Assembly (NCBI GenBank): GCA_036272195.1
Contig: DATAZE010000057.1
Coordinates: 1 to 64,000 of the forward strand
Length of the DNA: 64,000 bases
Reading direction: 5' to 3'
From: DASXHY01 sp036272195
GTDB lineage: Bacteria; Verrucomicrobiota; Verrucomicrobiia; Limisphaerales; DASXHY01
The notes beneath the pieces were generated by a model. It was not told the DNA's origin. It was given only the letters and a program-made list of their open reading frames with translations, and searched no databases. Positions 35,866 through 43,400 of the stretch are shown in pieces. The translations under genes and the position numbers were made by a program. Within the stretch, counting starts at the first letter, position 1. The number at the start of each line of letters is the position of its first letter.

Positions 35866-37071
35866 TTACCGCCGCATTCGCGCTGCCAATCTTCGCAAAA
35901 TCCGCATTGGCGGGGAAAAACGAAATGGATTTCCGGCAGTTAACACCGCTTGTATGCGCCAGCGTTTGGGCCAAGGCTCAATAGTTGTCTTTTCTCGCGG
36001 AAACACCGCCAGCCAACGGTTCGTCATCGCCGCCACGGAGAAATCTTGTTGCACTCGCGAGCGAGCGGCGGCGGATTTGGCGGCCAATTCCTCCCGATAT
36101 TCGTGCAAATGAATGATGCCACGAGCATAGCCGGGAGTATCGTTGATCGGCACGAGCAACCCGGAGGATTTATCCACCACCTCGCGAAGGCCGCTTTCCA
36201 AATCGCTTACCACCGGCACCATCCCCTGCGCCATCGCTTCCAGCAAACTCAACGGCAAGCCTTCGTAATCAGAAGCGAGCAAAAAAATGTCATGTTGTTT
36301 CAACAGTGCCGGCACGTCGGCATAGTTCACCGGCCCGGGAAACGAAATCGTTTGATTCGGCGAATTGGTCTTCAAATTCGCTTTCAAAAAATTCAGTTCT
36401 GGACCTGCTCCGGCAATGGTCCAATGAAAAGGCATTCCGCTGTCACAAATCGGTCGTAAAATCTCCGGAAACAACCGCACGCGTTTTTGTTCCTGATACA
36501 GCCGTCCCAAATAGAGTACGCGCAATGGCTTCGTAAAATCTCGCGCAGGCTGTTCCGGATCGAGGTTTATTGGTACGCCATAAGGCAGGTACGCCACCCT
36601 GGCAAATTCCGGTATGCCGTCCGCCGTCTGTTTCATGGTCTGTGAAACCATTGCCGCCAAATCCATCCATGGCGCATAACCTTGCATCATTTTATAAATG
36701 CCGGGCTCATGCGATTGCGCCATGCCGATGCGGAAAATGCCTCGAGGCAAATAACGCAAGACCTCGAAAGAAGTCGGCCCCAACGTGGAAACCACCACCG
36801 TTGGCTGAAAACGAGCCAGGTTTTGCAGGATGATTTTCAACCGGTCCTCATAAATCATATGTCGGTCATCCAGGCAGAGCACAGGAACTCGCAGCCTCTC
36901 AAAATCCGAAGCCATCGGATTTTCTTTCTCAAAACTCAGCACCTCCACCGGAACACCGCGCCGAACCAGTTCGCCTGCGAAATTGATCAGAAATGTAGTG
37001 GAACCTCCCAGAGCCAGCCCGCCCGTAATCAAGGCGACGCGATGATCTGACTGGCTGATGGTGGATTCCAT
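35866..37071 (-). CDS. glycosyltransferase family 4
   Basis: A 401-aa GT-B enzyme. It begins with VALITGGLALGGSTTFLINFAGELVRRG, the GT4 acceptor loop. The donor domain has LRVLYLGRLYQEQKRVRLF and FLLASDYEGLPLSLLEAMAQGMVPVVSD, with the EX7E glutamates. It lies 34 nt downstream of the flippase gene on the same strand, so it is probably part of the same transcript, and it converges with the methyltransferase gene. Length and motifs are normal. Confidence 0.9.
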   Translation of the reverse strand: MESTISQSDHRVALITGGLALGGSTTFLINFAGELVRRGVPVEVLSFEKENPMASDFERLRVPVLCLDDRHMIYEDRLKIILQNLARFQPTVVVSTLGPTSFEVLRYLPRGIFRIGMAQSHEPGIYKMMQGYAPWMDLAAMVSQTMKQTADGIPEFARVAYLPYGVPINLDPEQPARDFTKPLRVLYLGRLYQEQKRVRLFPEILRPICDSGMPFHWTIAGAGPELNFLKANLKTNSPNQTISFPGPVNYADVPALLKQHDIFLLASDYEGLPLSLLEAMAQGMVPVVSDLESGLREVVDKSSGLLVPINDTPGYARGIIHLHEYREELAAKSAAARSRVQQDFSVAAMTNRWLAVFPREKTTIEPWPKRWRIQAVLTAGNPFRFSPPMRILRRLAARMRR

Positions 37072-37105
37072 TATCTGGTGAAAGGTTTTCTTTTCAGAAA
37101 AAACG

Positions 37106-38668
37106 CTATCTTCTCGTGGAAAATAACGCCCGCGCCTGGTTTAGTTCAGTCCGAAGCAATTCCCGGTTCAGGCCCACGAGCCAGCACACCACGACGAATA
37201 ATCCGACGTAACAGGTGGACAGCAGACTCAGGTGCCTTAGCGAATTGTCGGGAAATACAGTTTTTAACGCCGCTGCCGTAAGCGTGAATGCCACCGGCAA
37301 CAACCAGCAACGCGCCATCCATCGCCCGACCGGTAATCCCAGGTAACGGCAGGTGACCGCACCGAGGAAAATACTGGAAATGGATTGTGCAATCACCGTT
37401 GCGACAGCTACCCCGGTGATCGAGCCGCATTTCACCGAGACAATTGAGAGAGCAAGATTTAGCAGACCGGTGCCGGCAACAATAAGGCCCGCCGACCTTA
37501 AACCTTTATCTCCTGCGCGCATTGATAATTGAATGCCGGCATTGCCGCCACAGGTCACCGCCAGATTGAACGCAAACGCAAATTCCCATGCCAGCGGCGC
37601 CTGGTGCGCTTTATCCAGCCAGATACCGACGAAAAGATTATTGAAAGCGATGTAACCAAGGACCGCGCCGCAAGCGAGGACAACTTCAAACACACTCAGA
37701 CGGTTCAATTCCGTCAACGCCCGTCGCCGATCGGCTTCGTGCGGGCTGGCGATCCACTGGGTCACTTTCGGAAACCCGACGAAAGCCGCCGTTGTGATGA
37801 GTGTCACACACAGTTCGCAAACCCGGTAATTCGCCTGGTATGTCGGGATGACCGCCGTGCCCAGCACCGCGCCAATGACCAATCGATCGGTCGTGAAATA
37901 CAAGACCGAGCCGATGGACACGAGATACATCCACCAGCTGGCTCCCGCGAGAGTCTTCCATTCGCTGCGGTCCTGTTTCAGCGGGATCACATCGCCGAGC
38001 CATGGATGCGACCATTTCAACATGGCCCAGGAAAGGAGCGCCAGCGAGGCAGCGGAAGCCAGGTATGGCAGCAGTTGAACCCAAAGCGGCATGTGAAGCA
38101 GGGCCAGCCGCCAATGAAAGAACGGCGCCAGCACTTGCAAAAACAGCACCGTCGGCAAAATCGGCCACGTAACCGTCGCGTGCGCGTAATTGAGGCTCGC
38201 GAAATAGCCCCCGATGATGAACAGCATCAGGCTCATCCCTCCGTAAACAAAGAGCAAGGTCATCGAACCCGCGCCGGAAACACTTTCGAAATTCAACCAT
38301 TTTGGCAGCCACGGCGAAAGGCCCACAAACAAAATGCACAAACCACACGCGAGGAACAGAAACAACGTCCGCGCCGACGCCAACAGCGAGCGCAATCCCT
38401 TTTCGTCGCCGCTCCCCAACATGGTTCCCGCCCTCAGGGAAAGTGCGCCGGTAATGCCAAAATCGCCCAGGCCGCCCAGCCGCGTCAGCGCTTGAAAATT
38501 CTGAAATAATCCGAGGAGCGGATCTCCCATCGCCCGCAACAGCAGGCGCATCCATAACAGCGAGAACAGGGAACCCACTCCCATGGCAATCATCCGCAAC
38601 AAGAACGCCATCCGCGCCGAAGTGCGGTTGCGCTTGAGCCAGGAGCTGATTGCCGGCAGGAAACTCAT
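37106..38668 (-). CDS. Wzx-like polysaccharide flippase
   Basis: A 520-aa polytopic protein with about 12-14 hydrophobic segments of the MVF/Wzx/PST superfamily, moving lipid-linked repeat units across the inner membrane. The N-terminus has the basic segment and LRMIAMGVGSLFSLLWMRLL, then LGLFQNFQALTRLGGLGDFGI, typical of the first helices. The start at 38668 (MSFLPAISSW) lies at the edge of the conserved upstream sequence at 38662-38721. It is transcribed into the GT4 gene 34 nt downstream. Confidence 0.85.
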   Translation of the reverse strand: MSFLPAISSWLKRNRTSARMAFLLRMIAMGVGSLFSLLWMRLLLRAMGDPLLGLFQNFQALTRLGGLGDFGITGALSLRAGTMLGSGDEKGLRSLLASARTLFLFLACGLCILFVGLSPWLPKWLNFESVSGAGSMTLLFVYGGMSLMLFIIGGYFASLNYAHATVTWPILPTVLFLQVLAPFFHWRLALLHMPLWVQLLPYLASAASLALLSWAMLKWSHPWLGDVIPLKQDRSEWKTLAGASWWMYLVSIGSVLYFTTDRLVIGAVLGTAVIPTYQANYRVCELCVTLITTAAFVGFPKVTQWIASPHEADRRRALTELNRLSVFEVVLACGAVLGYIAFNNLFVGIWLDKAHQAPLAWEFAFAFNLAVTCGGNAGIQLSMRAGDKGLRSAGLIVAGTGLLNLALSIVSVKCGSITGVAVATVIAQSISSIFLGAVTCRYLGLPVGRWMARCWLLPVAFTLTAAALKTVFPDNSLRHLSLLSTCYVGLFVVVCWLVGLNRELLRTELNQARALFSTRR

Positions 38669-38721
38669 TTGGTGGCGAATGGAAACACAGCCTCGCGATA
38701 ACTCAAGCATTTCATTTTGAC
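38662..38721. promoter_or_regulatory. conserved upstream sequence, copy 1
   Basis: The 60 nt between the divergent flippase and nucleotidyltransferase-kinase genes match 42862-42921 at 47 of 60 positions; the inner 43 nt match at 38. Both copies read ATGAGTTTC on the minus strand at the same end, which is the flippase start here. The core on the plus strand contains ATAACTCAAGCATTTC. It could be a shared promoter or operator of polysaccharide genes. Confidence 0.5.
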
Positions 38722-40452
38722 ATGCGCACTCAAAGATTGCTCAAAGCGCCTAACTTCAGCCACAATCCACTGACGATGGGAAACAGAAAGTTTTCCGCAA
38801 AGCCAAAAACCGCCGTGATCCTGGCCGCGGGCGTGCCGCCGGCCGCGCTCGGCTCCATCTTTGGCCGCACTTCCTCCGCCATGGTGCCCGTGAATGGGCG
38901 GCCCACCATTCATTGGTTGCTTCATTATCTTCACCAACTCGGCATCGACCGGATCGTGCTCGGCCTTCGCCATACCGAAACCCGCCTGCCCCGGTTCGTC
39001 CAGCAGGCCTTTGGACGGGTTCAACACATCACTTTTGTGCCGGTGGAAAAAGATCTCGGCCCGGGATTCACCCTGCTCGAATGTTTGAAAAAAGTAGAGG
39101 CGAACGAGCCTTGTTTAGTCGTGCTGGGCGATACTTTATTTGAATTTTCCCCGAAGGCGCGGATTCCCTTCAATGAAAGTTTTGTCCTCACGGCCCCGGT
39201 TCAGGACGCCACCCGCTGGTGCCTCGCCGATGTGGACAGTTCGCATCAGGTCAGAACGTTGGTGGATAAACCCTCAAAAAATCCGGACGGCTGGCCCGCG
39301 CTGATAGGTGTATATCATTTGCGCAAAGCCGAACCCGCGATTCAGGCGCTGCAAACCCAACTCGATGCCGGCGCTCGTTCCTTGCAACTGCGCCACGCTC
39401 TCCAACCTTACATCGAAACCGGAGAATTGCGCGCCCATCCTGCGGGAGAATGGTTTGATTGCGGCAATCTGGATTTTCTCACCAGTTCCCGCCGGCGATT
39501 GCTGCAGGCTCGAAGTTTCAACGCCATCCAGATTGATGACTTGCGCGGCACCATCACCAAACGCAGTGAGCACAAGGCGAAATTCCTGAACGAGATCAAT
39601 TACTACCGACTCGTCCCCCGCGATCTCGCAACGTTTTTCCCGCGGCTCGTGGATTTCAGTCTCGCTCCCCAGGACCTTTTTCTTACGCTGGAATATTATG
39701 GCTACCCGACGCTGTCGGAAATCTGGGTCTTCGAGGAATTCGAAGGCAAATATTGGGAATCCGTTTTTCAAACACTCCGCAAGATTGTCTCCTGCTTCGA
39801 AAATTATTCCGCGGAACTGTCTTCCAAGGCTGCGTTCGATTTTTACTGGAATAAAACGATCGACCGCCTGAACACTTTCTCCAGCCAAAACCGGCGCTTC
39901 GCCTCGCTCACCAAAGCAGACGTCATTGAACTCAACGGCCGACGTCTATTGGGCTGGCCCAAAATTAAAAAAGAAACGGAAGCGCGCGTTCGAAAACTTT
40001 CCGCGAAACCGAGAGGCCGGATCATTCATGGCGACCTTTGTTTCACGAATATTCTCTACGATCCAGTCTCACGCCTTTTCAAGTTCATCGATCCCCGCGG
40101 CAGTTTTGGAGAATCGGGCATCTATGGCGACGGCCGTTATGATATCGCCAAACTGTTGCACTCGCTGGATGGCGGTTACGACTTTTTGATTCACGATATG
40201 TTCCTGTTGGAACACAGCGGCAACCGGGTGAAACTCCAGCAATTTTTTCCGTCCAGCCGCGGCGCGGTGCTCGATGTTTTCACGGATGTTTTCGGCGGCG
40301 ACTATCCGATGAAAGAAATACGCCTGCTGGAAGGGCTCTTGTTTTTGTCCATGTGCCCGCTGCACGAAGACTCGCCATCGCGGCAGGTGGCGATGTTCGC
40401 CACGGGTTTGCGCATCCTGAATGATCTTTTAGATAATGAAAATATGCATTGA
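38722..40452 (+). CDS. nucleotidyltransferase-kinase fusion (NTP_transferase + APH-like)
   Basis: A 576-aa two-domain protein. Residues 28-250 are a sugar-nucleotidyltransferase-like domain (TAVILAAGVPPAALGS, VLGDTLFE, EWFDCG). Residues 300-570 are an aminoglycoside-phosphotransferase-like kinase domain with HGDLCFTN (Asp438 as catalytic base) and FIDPRGSFG (Asp457 as metal ligand). The order is the same as in the fused licCA gene of Treponema, where a kinase and a cytidylyltransferase make CDP-choline. Here it could phosphorylate and activate a sugar or small alcohol for the glycan. The overlap with the HAD gene (17 nt) supports a pathway module. The start could be 38776 instead. Confidence 0.75.
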   Translation: MRTQRLLKAPNFSHNPLTMGNRKFSAKPKTAVILAAGVPPAALGSIFGRTSSAMVPVNGRPTIHWLLHYLHQLGIDRIVLGLRHTETRLPRFVQQAFGRVQHITFVPVEKDLGPGFTLLECLKKVEANEPCLVVLGDTLFEFSPKARIPFNESFVLTAPVQDATRWCLADVDSSHQVRTLVDKPSKNPDGWPALIGVYHLRKAEPAIQALQTQLDAGARSLQLRHALQPYIETGELRAHPAGEWFDCGNLDFLTSSRRRLLQARSFNAIQIDDLRGTITKRSEHKAKFLNEINYYRLVPRDLATFFPRLVDFSLAPQDLFLTLEYYGYPTLSEIWVFEEFEGKYWESVFQTLRKIVSCFENYSAELSSKAAFDFYWNKTIDRLNTFSSQNRRFASLTKADVIELNGRRLLGWPKIKKETEARVRKLSAKPRGRIIHGDLCFTNILYDPVSRLFKFIDPRGSFGESGIYGDGRYDIAKLLHSLDGGYDFLIHDMFLLEHSGNRVKLQQFFPSSRGAVLDVFTDVFGGDYPMKEIRLLEGLLFLSMCPLHEDSPSRQVAMFATGLRILNDLLDNENMH

Positions 40453-40819
40453 TATTGATGGAGTCGTGTGCGAATTGCGCCGTCCCGAACAGACCTATGC
40501 CGACCTCGCGCCGCTGCCGGGTGCGGTGGAAAAAATAACCGCGCTGAAACAGTCCGGCCATTACCTTATTCTTTGCACCGCCCGCCACATGGCCACTTGC
40601 AACAGCAACATCGGCCTGGTCATGGCGCGGCAAGGCAAGACGCTCCTGGATTGGCTCGCCACACACAACATTCCTTACGACGAAATCTGGTTCGGCAAAC
40701 CTCATGCGGACGTTTACCTGGATGATAACGGTTTTCGATTCACCGGTTGGGAGCAAATCGCGGGCGATGGCAGTAACCTGCCCGTGAGCCGGGAAAAAGC
40801 GCGCGCGAAGACACCGTGA
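40436..40819 (+). CDS. HAD-superfamily phosphatase
   Basis: A 127-aa HAD protein of the kind found in capsule loci. The catalytic motif DIDGVV has Asp6 and Asp8. LCTAR and then KPHADVYLDDNGFRF supply the second and fourth motif acids. It is small, with no cap domain, so it likely acts on a phosphorylated sugar or other small molecule. It overlaps the fusion gene by 17 nt and the next nucleotidyltransferase gene by GTGA. All three probably form one pathway module. Confidence 0.85.
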   Translation: MKICIDIDGVVCELRRPEQTYADLAPLPGAVEKITALKQSGHYLILCTARHMATCNSNIGLVMARQGKTLLDWLATHNIPYDEIWFGKPHADVYLDDNGFRFTGWEQIAGDGSNLPVSREKARAKTP

Positions 40820-41559
40820 GCCGGGCCGCTGAAAAACTGAACATCGTCATGCCCATGGCCGGCTTGGGCAGCCGTTTTCGTGAAGCGGGTTTTAAAGTTC
40901 CCAAACCGCTGATCGATGTTCGGGGCCGGCCCATGTACGCCTGGGCCACGGAATCCCTGCCGCTGAAAGATTCATCGCGCCTGATTTTTATTCTGCTGGC
41001 ATCGCAACCCGAATTTGCGGACTTAAAGCGGGATATTGAAACCCGTTACGCCGCACACCGCCCCGTGGTTCTTTCCGTGCCTGAACTCACCGCCGGGCAG
41101 GCCATTACCGTCCTGCGAGCGAAGGATCTCATCGATAATGATGAACCTTTGCTCATCCATAATGCAGACACTGCCTTCGACGCCGAACCGGATTGGGTAA
41201 AAATAGCCTCGGCCGAGAATCTGGACGGCGCGCTGCTGGTATTTCCGTCGCAGGAAAAGCGCTGGAGCTTTTCGCGCGCGAACGCGTCCGGATTCGTCGA
41301 AGAAGTCCGCGAGAAAGAAGTGATTTCACCCTGGGCCACCACCGGAACCTATTGGTTTCGGCGCGGAAAGGATTTTGTTCGCACCGCCGAAACTCGATTT
41401 CAAACCGGCAAACGCGAGGCGAGCGAATTTTACGTGGGACCGCTTTACAATGACCTCGTTGCTTCCGGCGCAAAGGTAAAAAATTTCCCGATTCGCAAAT
41501 TGTATTGTTTCGGCACCCCGGAAGATCTGGCGAACACGCTGAAGACCCTCCTGGGTTGA
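40816..41559 (+). CDS. nucleotidyltransferase (sugar-1-phosphate type)
   Basis: A 247-aa NTP_transferase-domain protein. The nucleotide-binding loop is NIVMPMAGLGSRFREAGFKV, followed by PKPLIDV, the conserved Lys. LLIHNADTAF is the metal site, and ATTGTYWF is another family segment. The start is GTG at 40816 and overlaps the HAD stop. The gene converges with the GT61 gene, 5 nt apart. It likely makes an NDP-sugar or NDP-alcohol for the locus; the base cannot be told from sequence alone. Confidence 0.85.
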   Translation: MSRAAEKLNIVMPMAGLGSRFREAGFKVPKPLIDVRGRPMYAWATESLPLKDSSRLIFILLASQPEFADLKRDIETRYAAHRPVVLSVPELTAGQAITVLRAKDLIDNDEPLLIHNADTAFDAEPDWVKIASAENLDGALLVFPSQEKRWSFSRANASGFVEEVREKEVISPWATTGTYWFRRGKDFVRTAETRFQTGKREASEFYVGPLYNDLVASGAKVKNFPIRKLYCFGTPEDLANTLKTLLG

Positions 41560-41564
41560 AAAAC

Positions 41565-42773
41565 TTATTTGGTTTCCAAACCCGCCTCGGTCAGAAGTTT
41601 TTTAACCCCCTCCAAATCCACCGTAGCCATGACTTCGTGATCGGCGGGAAACAATTTCCAATGGAACGAAAGTTTATTCACGCTGCAAATCCACTCCGTC
41701 CAGCCGTCGGGAAGAGTGTCCGGGACAAACATAATCACCTTGCACCCGGGTGAACTCCACACCGCATTGGTGAACCCGCTGCCCATCACCCCCGCGAAAG
41801 CTTCCGCATTTTTGAATAATTCCACTTCCTGGGCAAAGGTCAGGTCTTCCGTGTTAATGATCGCCCAGCCTAGCGATTCGAAAAACGCGTTTACCTCCGC
41901 GTTGTTTTTGATGCCCCGTGTCTTTCCTTTTCGCTGAATGACAAACCGCTTCGGGCCGCGATAGGATTTATCGGCCTTCGGCAGGAAAGTCGACCGGAGA
42001 AAATTCACCCCGTAAGGGCTGTACGTCGATATCATGGCGGTGGGTGAACTGAAATAATAGTCCTCCACCACGACATGACTTTCCGGCGTGCATCGGACCC
42101 GGTCCTGAAGCCCCATCAGTTTCAATGTTTCTTTTTGATATCCTGCCAATTTCCCCGGCACGAGAATTTGCGTGTCCGGCGGAAATTCCGGCAGCAGTGC
42201 AAGCCTCGGCAGCGCGTCCAATATCCAATGACTGAATGGCGCCACCATATTGTTCGGCGTCCAACGCGAAACTATGCTGGTCCACTTGCCCGGCAGGACA
42301 ATTTCCTTCGGCAGCACCGCGTAGTTCCATGCTTCATCGTCCAGCATGGCGTCGTCGCCGTACACGGATTCGCGGCAAATGCGTTTCTTGCCGTCCATCA
42401 AGGCGAGTGACGAACTTACCAGGCGCGCATTTTGATGGCGGCTCCAAAAAATCGGCCAGGGCTGGGTGCAATGCTGGCTCAATCCGCAAAGCTCGAGCAG
42501 TGAACCGTCCGGAACTGGAAGCCGGCCCTGGTCGTAAAGCACCACGCGATTGGGCGGAGTCGCCCAGGCCGCCGGGCTGGTGTAAATCGAGAATGAGCCC
42601 CGGGGCGGTCCGAACCGTATCGCCCGCTCCGGGATAATTGGCCGGAGGATATCAATCAGCCTTTTCGGAACCGTCCCGGTGAAAAAATTATGAAACTTTT
42701 TAAGCGGCCGATAGATCCGGGAATACTTCCGCGCGCGCACCTTCAATTTGTAGCCAGTGGTAATATCCGGCAT
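41565..42773 (-). CDS. glycosyltransferase family 61 (DUF563-like)
   Basis: A 402-aa protein. The C-terminal half (FVIQRKGKTRGIKNNAEV, GWAIINTEDLTFAQEVELF, AFAGVMGSGFTNAVWSSPGCKVI) is the GT61/DUF563 family, whose members transfer sugars in eukaryotic and bacterial glycans. The N-terminal part is basic and may lie at the membrane. The start at 42773 is a clear ATG, 8 nt after a short upstream frame (42782-42868). It converges with the nucleotidyltransferase gene. Confidence 0.8.
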   Translation of the reverse strand: MPDITTGYKLKVRARKYSRIYRPLKKFHNFFTGTVPKRLIDILRPIIPERAIRFGPPRGSFSIYTSPAAWATPPNRVVLYDQGRLPVPDGSLLELCGLSQHCTQPWPIFWSRHQNARLVSSSLALMDGKKRICRESVYGDDAMLDDEAWNYAVLPKEIVLPGKWTSIVSRWTPNNMVAPFSHWILDALPRLALLPEFPPDTQILVPGKLAGYQKETLKLMGLQDRVRCTPESHVVVEDYYFSSPTAMISTYSPYGVNFLRSTFLPKADKSYRGPKRFVIQRKGKTRGIKNNAEVNAFFESLGWAIINTEDLTFAQEVELFKNAEAFAGVMGSGFTNAVWSSPGCKVIMFVPDTLPDGWTEWICSVNKLSFHWKLFPADHEVMATVDLEGVKKLLTEAGLETK

Positions 42774-42781
42774 GGTCTAAA

Positions 42782-42868
42782 TCATTTGAAATTCACCGTC
42801 GAAAAACCGTCTTTCAGCAGGCAGCGGAGCGCACTTGCGCCACCAGACGATTGCAGATCGAAACTCAT
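42782..42868 (-). CDS. possible 28-aa leader frame before the GT61 gene
   Basis: The frame starts ATGAGTTTC at the same point of the conserved upstream sequence where the flippase gene starts in copy 1, and ends TGA at 42782-42784, 8 nt before the GT61 start. It may be a leader peptide or a remnant of a duplicated 5' end. The peptide (MSFDLQSSGGASALR...) has no known match. Confidence 0.25.
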   Translation of the reverse strand: MSFDLQSSGGASALRCLLKDGFSTVNFK

Positions 42869-42921
42869 TCAGCACGAAATGGAACCATAGCCTTGCAATA
42901 ACTCAAGCATTTCGTTTTGAA
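42862..42921. promoter_or_regulatory. conserved upstream sequence, copy 2
   Basis: It matches 38662-38721 (47 of 60 positions) and lies upstream of the minus-strand GT61 gene, as copy 1 lies upstream of the minus-strand flippase. The conservation continues to the ATGAGTTTC end, but the downstream coding sequence differs. It is therefore likely to be a regulatory or duplicated 5' region. Confidence 0.5.
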
Positions 42922-42956
42922 GCATCTGGCAGAGGACGAATCTGGACAGTAACCCC

Positions 42957-42981
42957 GTTTGTAGTTCCGCCTTCAGGCGGT
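42957..42981. repeat. REP-like hairpin CCGCCTTCAGGCGG
   Basis: CCGCCT (42967-42972) pairs with AGGCGG (42975-42980) around a 2-nt loop, after the flank GTTT-GTAGTT. A similar unit at 49657-49680 has the flank GTTT-ATAGTT and stem CCGCA/TGCGG. The two thus share flank and hairpin with changed bases. The rest of the 627-nt gap 42774-43400 is the conserved upstream sequence and the element at 43052-43343. Confidence 0.5.
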
Positions 42982-43051
42982 TCCCTGCGATTGCCGCCCC
43001 CGGGCAGATTTTGGCCAAAACACAGAGCAATCGCCGGCTCTGGCGATAAAT

Positions 43052-43343
43052 CAGGGCCGACGCATCTAAATTCCCAGAGAACACGAAGAGTTGGAATTGA
43101 TTTTGTCGGTTTGAATTCGCGAAAAATCAATTCGACGGCAATCGGGATCGTGGAAGAGATGATTTTGGATGGAACCAAATGACCGGTTAACAGGTCATTC
43201 AAAAAAACAAAAATCTATGCCATTTAAAATGGGGTAAATGGCATAGATGAATTTTAACAGTAAGGATTTTTCTGTCGAGAGTTTTTCTCTCGAGGGACAA
43301 ATTGAAAACCGAGCGCGTTGAAAATTTAGATGCGTCGGTCCTG
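43052..43343 (-). mobile_element. ~290-bp element with terminal inverted repeats, copy B
   Basis: The ends GGCCGACGCATCTAAA (43055-43070) and TTTAGATGCGTCGGTC (43325-43340) are inverted repeats with one mismatch; with flanking bases they extend to about 19 bp. The inside matches 58937-59254 in the opposite orientation, about 90% over a 96-nt stretch. It contains a 14-bp perfect hairpin (43213-43226 and 43235-43248) whose arms differ from copy A by two compensated base pairs. It has no transposase gene, so it looks like a non-autonomous (MITE-like) element. It lies between the divergent GT61 and GMC genes. Confidence 0.7.
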
Positions 43344-43400
43344 AGCCATAAACTAATTCCCGTGACTCCCACTCGCGAAATTATAACAATCTGAGGTCGA

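Noticed and set aside
37529..38509. Plus-strand open frame of about 330 codons opposite the flippase gene
   Set aside because: It is antisense to a clear Wzx-like coding sequence, with an excess of Arg, Gln and His expected for a shadow frame.
42903..43202. 99-codon minus-strand frame across the left part of the element
   Set aside because: Only its first part is conserved with the other copy, and the other copy has an indel upstream; kept only as a note in the findings.
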